This document shows, one piece after another, positions 32,239-35,575 of a stretch of 35,575 bases of DNA. Made by a program: the position numbers and the translations under genes. Below the pieces are notes generated by a model. That model had not been told where the DNA came from and did not search any database. It saw only the letters and a list, made by a program, of their open reading frames with translations. The stretch lies in the NCBI GenBank assembly GCA_030537295.1, contig JAUNNU010000015.1, forward strand, positions 1 to 35,575, written 5' to 3'. How positions within the stretch are numbered: position 1 is the stretch's first letter; each line of letters begins with the position of its first letter. The DNA is from Bacteroidia bacterium. GTDB lineage: Bacteria; Bacteroidota; Bacteroidia; Bacteroidales; F082.

Positions 32239-33000
32239 TTGGATCAGATAAGATTTATAGAATTGGTTGAGCATCCTGAAATTATTGACAATCAAGATGT
32301 TGAAGACCTTGAAGTGATGCTTGTCAGGTATCCGTACTTCACGGTCGGGCAATCGTTGCTGGCTGTCGGCATGTACAGAAACGGACATGCGAAGTCAAAC
32401 CAGCAGCTGAGGTTGGCGTCGTCGATGTCGCCCGACAGGAATGCGCTGCGCCGACTTTGCACGCAATTGCCCGACGAATTTGTGGAGGAAACGGAGGCGG
32501 TTCATGACGAAACTGTTGAAATTCAGGAGAAACCATCGGAGGTCATCCCTGAAAAGACGTTTGTCATTCCAGAGATAGATTTAGGAAAAGACACCGAGGA
32601 ACTCAACAGGGAGTTTGCGGTTCTTGAGGAGAAAAAGAAGACCCTCGACGAGCTGATGGCGATAATCGAGAACAAGATTGCGGAGTTGGAAAGAGAGAAA
32701 TTGAAGCCTAAAAAAGAAGAGAAAAAATTAACAAAATCGGAAATTATTGACAAATTCATAGCGGAAAATCCGTCGATTTCACGACCGAAACAGGAGTTTT
32801 TTAATCCGATTTCGGCTGCACAGGACTCTGTTGTTGATCAAGAGAATATCGTAAGTGAAACATTAGCAATGATTTATGCGAGGCAAGGATACTTTGAAAA
32901 AGCAATTTCAATTTATGAAAAATTAATCTTGAAAAATCCAGAAAAAAGTATTTATTTTGCAGGTCAAATTAATGAGTTAAAAAATAAGTTAAACAATTAA
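32239..33000 (+). CDS. Coiled-coil / TPR-like protein of unknown function, TTG start
   Basis: A 253-residue protein. The N-terminal 65 residues ([33 protein letters not shown]... [18 protein letters not shown]) match a pattern common in Bacteroidota proteins located beside secG. A Glu/Lys-rich coiled coil spans about 115-172. A single TPR-like helix pair ends the protein ([31 protein letters not shown]). No ATG precedes the conserved N-terminus in frame; the lptE stop lies only 18 bases upstream, in the same frame. TTG at 32239 is therefore the likely start. Function is unknown; position between lptE and secG suggests an envelope-related role, an inference only. Confidence 0.8.
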   Translation: MDQIRFIELVEHPEIIDNQDVEDLEVMLVRYPYFTVGQSLLAVGMYRNGHAKSNQQLRLASSMSPDRNALRRLCTQLPDEFVEETEAVHDETVEIQEKPSEVIPEKTFVIPEIDLGKDTEELNREFAVLEEKKKTLDELMAIIENKIAELEREKLKPKKEEKKLTKSEIIDKFIAENPSISRPKQEFFNPISAAQDSVVDQENIVSETLAMIYARQGYFEKAISIYEKLILKNPEKSIYFAGQINELKNKLNN

Positions 33001-33011
33001 TATTAAAGACG

Positions 33012-33329
33012 ATGTACGTAACAATTTCAGTATTAATCCTTATCGTCAGTTTCCTGATGATGTTGGTCGTTTTGGTTCAGAATTCAAAAGGTGGCGGGTT
33101 GGTTTCAAACTTCTCATCACAGAATCAGATTCTCGGCGTGCGCAAGACAACCGACTTTCTTGAAAAGACAACATGGACACTCGCAGTTCTTTTGGTAGTG
33201 TTCTGTCTTGTTTCAAGCGTGGCGATTCCGAAAGGCGGCGCACAGAACGCCAGCCGTGTTGATTCCCAGATGCGTAGCCAGATTGAAAATACTATTCCGG
33301 CTGCTCCTGAAGCACCAATAGCGGAATAA
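33012..33329 (+). CDS. secG: Preprotein translocase subunit SecG
   Basis: SecG is the small membrane subunit that assists the SecYE channel. The 105-residue protein has two membrane helices (about 3-23 and 53-73) flanking the family loop QNSKGGGLVSNFSSQNQILGVRKTTDFLEKTTW. A Pro/Ala-rich tail follows (IPAAPEAPIAE). It starts 11 bases after the upstream gene and ends before a strong terminator, so it closes the pheT-regulator-lptE unit. Confidence 0.94.
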   Translation: MYVTISVLILIVSFLMMLVVLVQNSKGGGLVSNFSSQNQILGVRKTTDFLEKTTWTLAVLLVVFCLVSSVAIPKGGAQNASRVDSQMRSQIENTIPAAPEAPIAE

Positions 33330-33346
33330 TCTACCGACAAAGGCTG

Positions 33347-33383
33347 AAAATGTCAGAATGTCATACGTTCTGACATTTTTTTT
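33347..33383 (+). terminator. Rho-independent terminator after secG
   Basis: A perfect 12-bp stem (AAAATGTCAGAA at 33347-33358 with TTCTGACATTTT at 33368-33379) has a short loop and ends in a run of T. It separates the secG transcript from groES. Confidence 0.92.
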
Positions 33384-33483
33384 TGTTTTGTCATAAAAAC
33401 ATCTTTGGAATGAAATTTGTTAAGTGAAGGCCGAAAAATTCAAAATTAAAAGAATAATTAACGAATAAATTAGACATAAAATC

Positions 33484-33762
33484 ATGACACAATTGACAAT
33501 CAAACCTTTGGCGGACCGCGTGGTCATTGAACCGGCAGCCGCAGAACAGAAAACAGCCAGCGGAATCATCATCCCTGACACAGCAAAAGAGAAACCACAG
33601 AAAGGCACCGTCGTAGCAGTCGGCCCCGGCACAAAAGACGTGCAGATGACAGTGAAGGTCGGCGATACAGTCATTTATGGCAAATACGCCGGCACGGAGT
33701 TCCATTTCGATGGCAAAGATTACATGATCATGCGCGAAAACGACATCATCGCAATAATCTAA
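33484..33762 (+). CDS. groES: Co-chaperonin GroES
   Basis: GroES caps the GroEL cage during protein folding. The 92-residue protein shows [43 protein letters not shown], which includes the mobile loop, and ends [13 protein letters not shown]. No CIRCE operator (inverted TTAGCACTC) is present upstream, so HrcA control is not supported. A weak candidate promoter is TTTG at 33387-33390 plus GAAATTTG at 33412-33419, one mismatch from the Bacteroidota consensus. Confidence 0.97.
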   Translation: MTQLTIKPLADRVVIEPAAAEQKTASGIIIPDTAKEKPQKGTVVAVGPGTKDVQMTVKVGDTVIYGKYAGTEFHFDGKDYMIMRENDIIAII

Positions 33763-33797
33763 GTAAAAAGTTCAAAAGTTTTAATGTTAAAAAGTAA

Positions 33798-35438
<1,641 letters not shown>

Positions 35439-35460
35439 TCTTCGGTTAAGAAACAAGAGA

Positions 35461-35545
35461 GTCCGGCGCAATGCCGGACCTCACTTACAAAAACATTTCA
35501 GACACTTATTTACACGGAAACGGTGCAGCACCGTCTCCGTTGTTT
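35461..35545 (+). terminator. Two hairpins downstream of groEL
   Basis: GTCCGGC (35461-35467) pairs with GCCGGAC (35473-35479) around GCAAT, without a following T run. A second hairpin has ACGGTG (35520-35525) with CACCGT (35529-35534), extended by CGGA/TCCG across one mismatch, and is followed by TTGTTTT. The second is a possible terminator of groESL; the first may stabilise the 3' end. No gene is visible from 35439 to the window end. Confidence 0.5.
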
Positions 35546-35575
35546 TCCGCAAGAGAAAATTCGTTCGATTCGCTC

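Noticed and set aside
33383..33483. CIRCE heat-shock operator upstream of groES
   Set aside because: No TTAGCACTC-type inverted repeat with a nine-base spacer is present; the inverted repeat nearby (33347-33379) is the secG terminator.

Overview
The window is a stretch of chromosome from a member of the Bacteroidota, most likely order Bacteroidales. Several independent signs agree. There is a PorZ-like type IX secretion (T9SS) component and a secreted beta-helix protein with a T9SS-type C-terminal domain. There is an Oar-type TonB-dependent receptor, an UpxY/NusG-like antiterminator, a stand-alone RfaE2 heptose adenylyltransferase, and an AtpB with a long N-terminal extension. Bacteroidota promoter boxes (TAnnTTTG) lie in front of many genes, and start codons lack Shine-Dalgarno sequences. 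No phage, insertion sequence, CRISPR array or integrase was seen; the window looks like housekeeping and envelope chromosome.

Left part (1-9200): the tail of an unknown gene and an UpxY-like antiterminator converge on recO, which follows porZ on the minus strand. A 338-base AT-rich divergent promoter region separates porZ from a large Oar-type TonB receptor. After its terminator comes a minus-strand tRNA-Arg(CCT), then a plus-strand flippase-like membrane protein, a block of four 18-base repeats, and rfaE2.

Middle part (9200-22700): minus-strand rlmI-like methyltransferase, a frameshifted adenine deaminase gene, and an Ig-like lipoprotein. Divergent from these is a plus-strand unit: T9SS beta-helix protein, YfhO-family membrane protein and two GT-B glycosyltransferases. 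Then a minus-strand trio: TlpA-like thioredoxin lipoprotein, hypA and hypB (nickel insertion GTPase), with no hydrogenase in view.

Right part (22700-35575): a minus-strand ATP synthase operon atpB-E-F-H-A-G, lacking the beta and epsilon genes and carrying a long hairpin just after atpE. Divergent from it is a tightly packed plus-strand run: pheT, a receiver-less sigma-54 activator, lptE, a coiled-coil/TPR-like protein starting at TTG, and secG with a very strong terminator. groES and groEL follow.

I did not find a clearly new multi-gene system. The observations most worth a second look are an apparent ATT start codon for recO, the repeat block at 8481-8584, the post-atpE hairpin, the isolated tlpA-hypA-hypB unit, and the single-base frameshift in ade.
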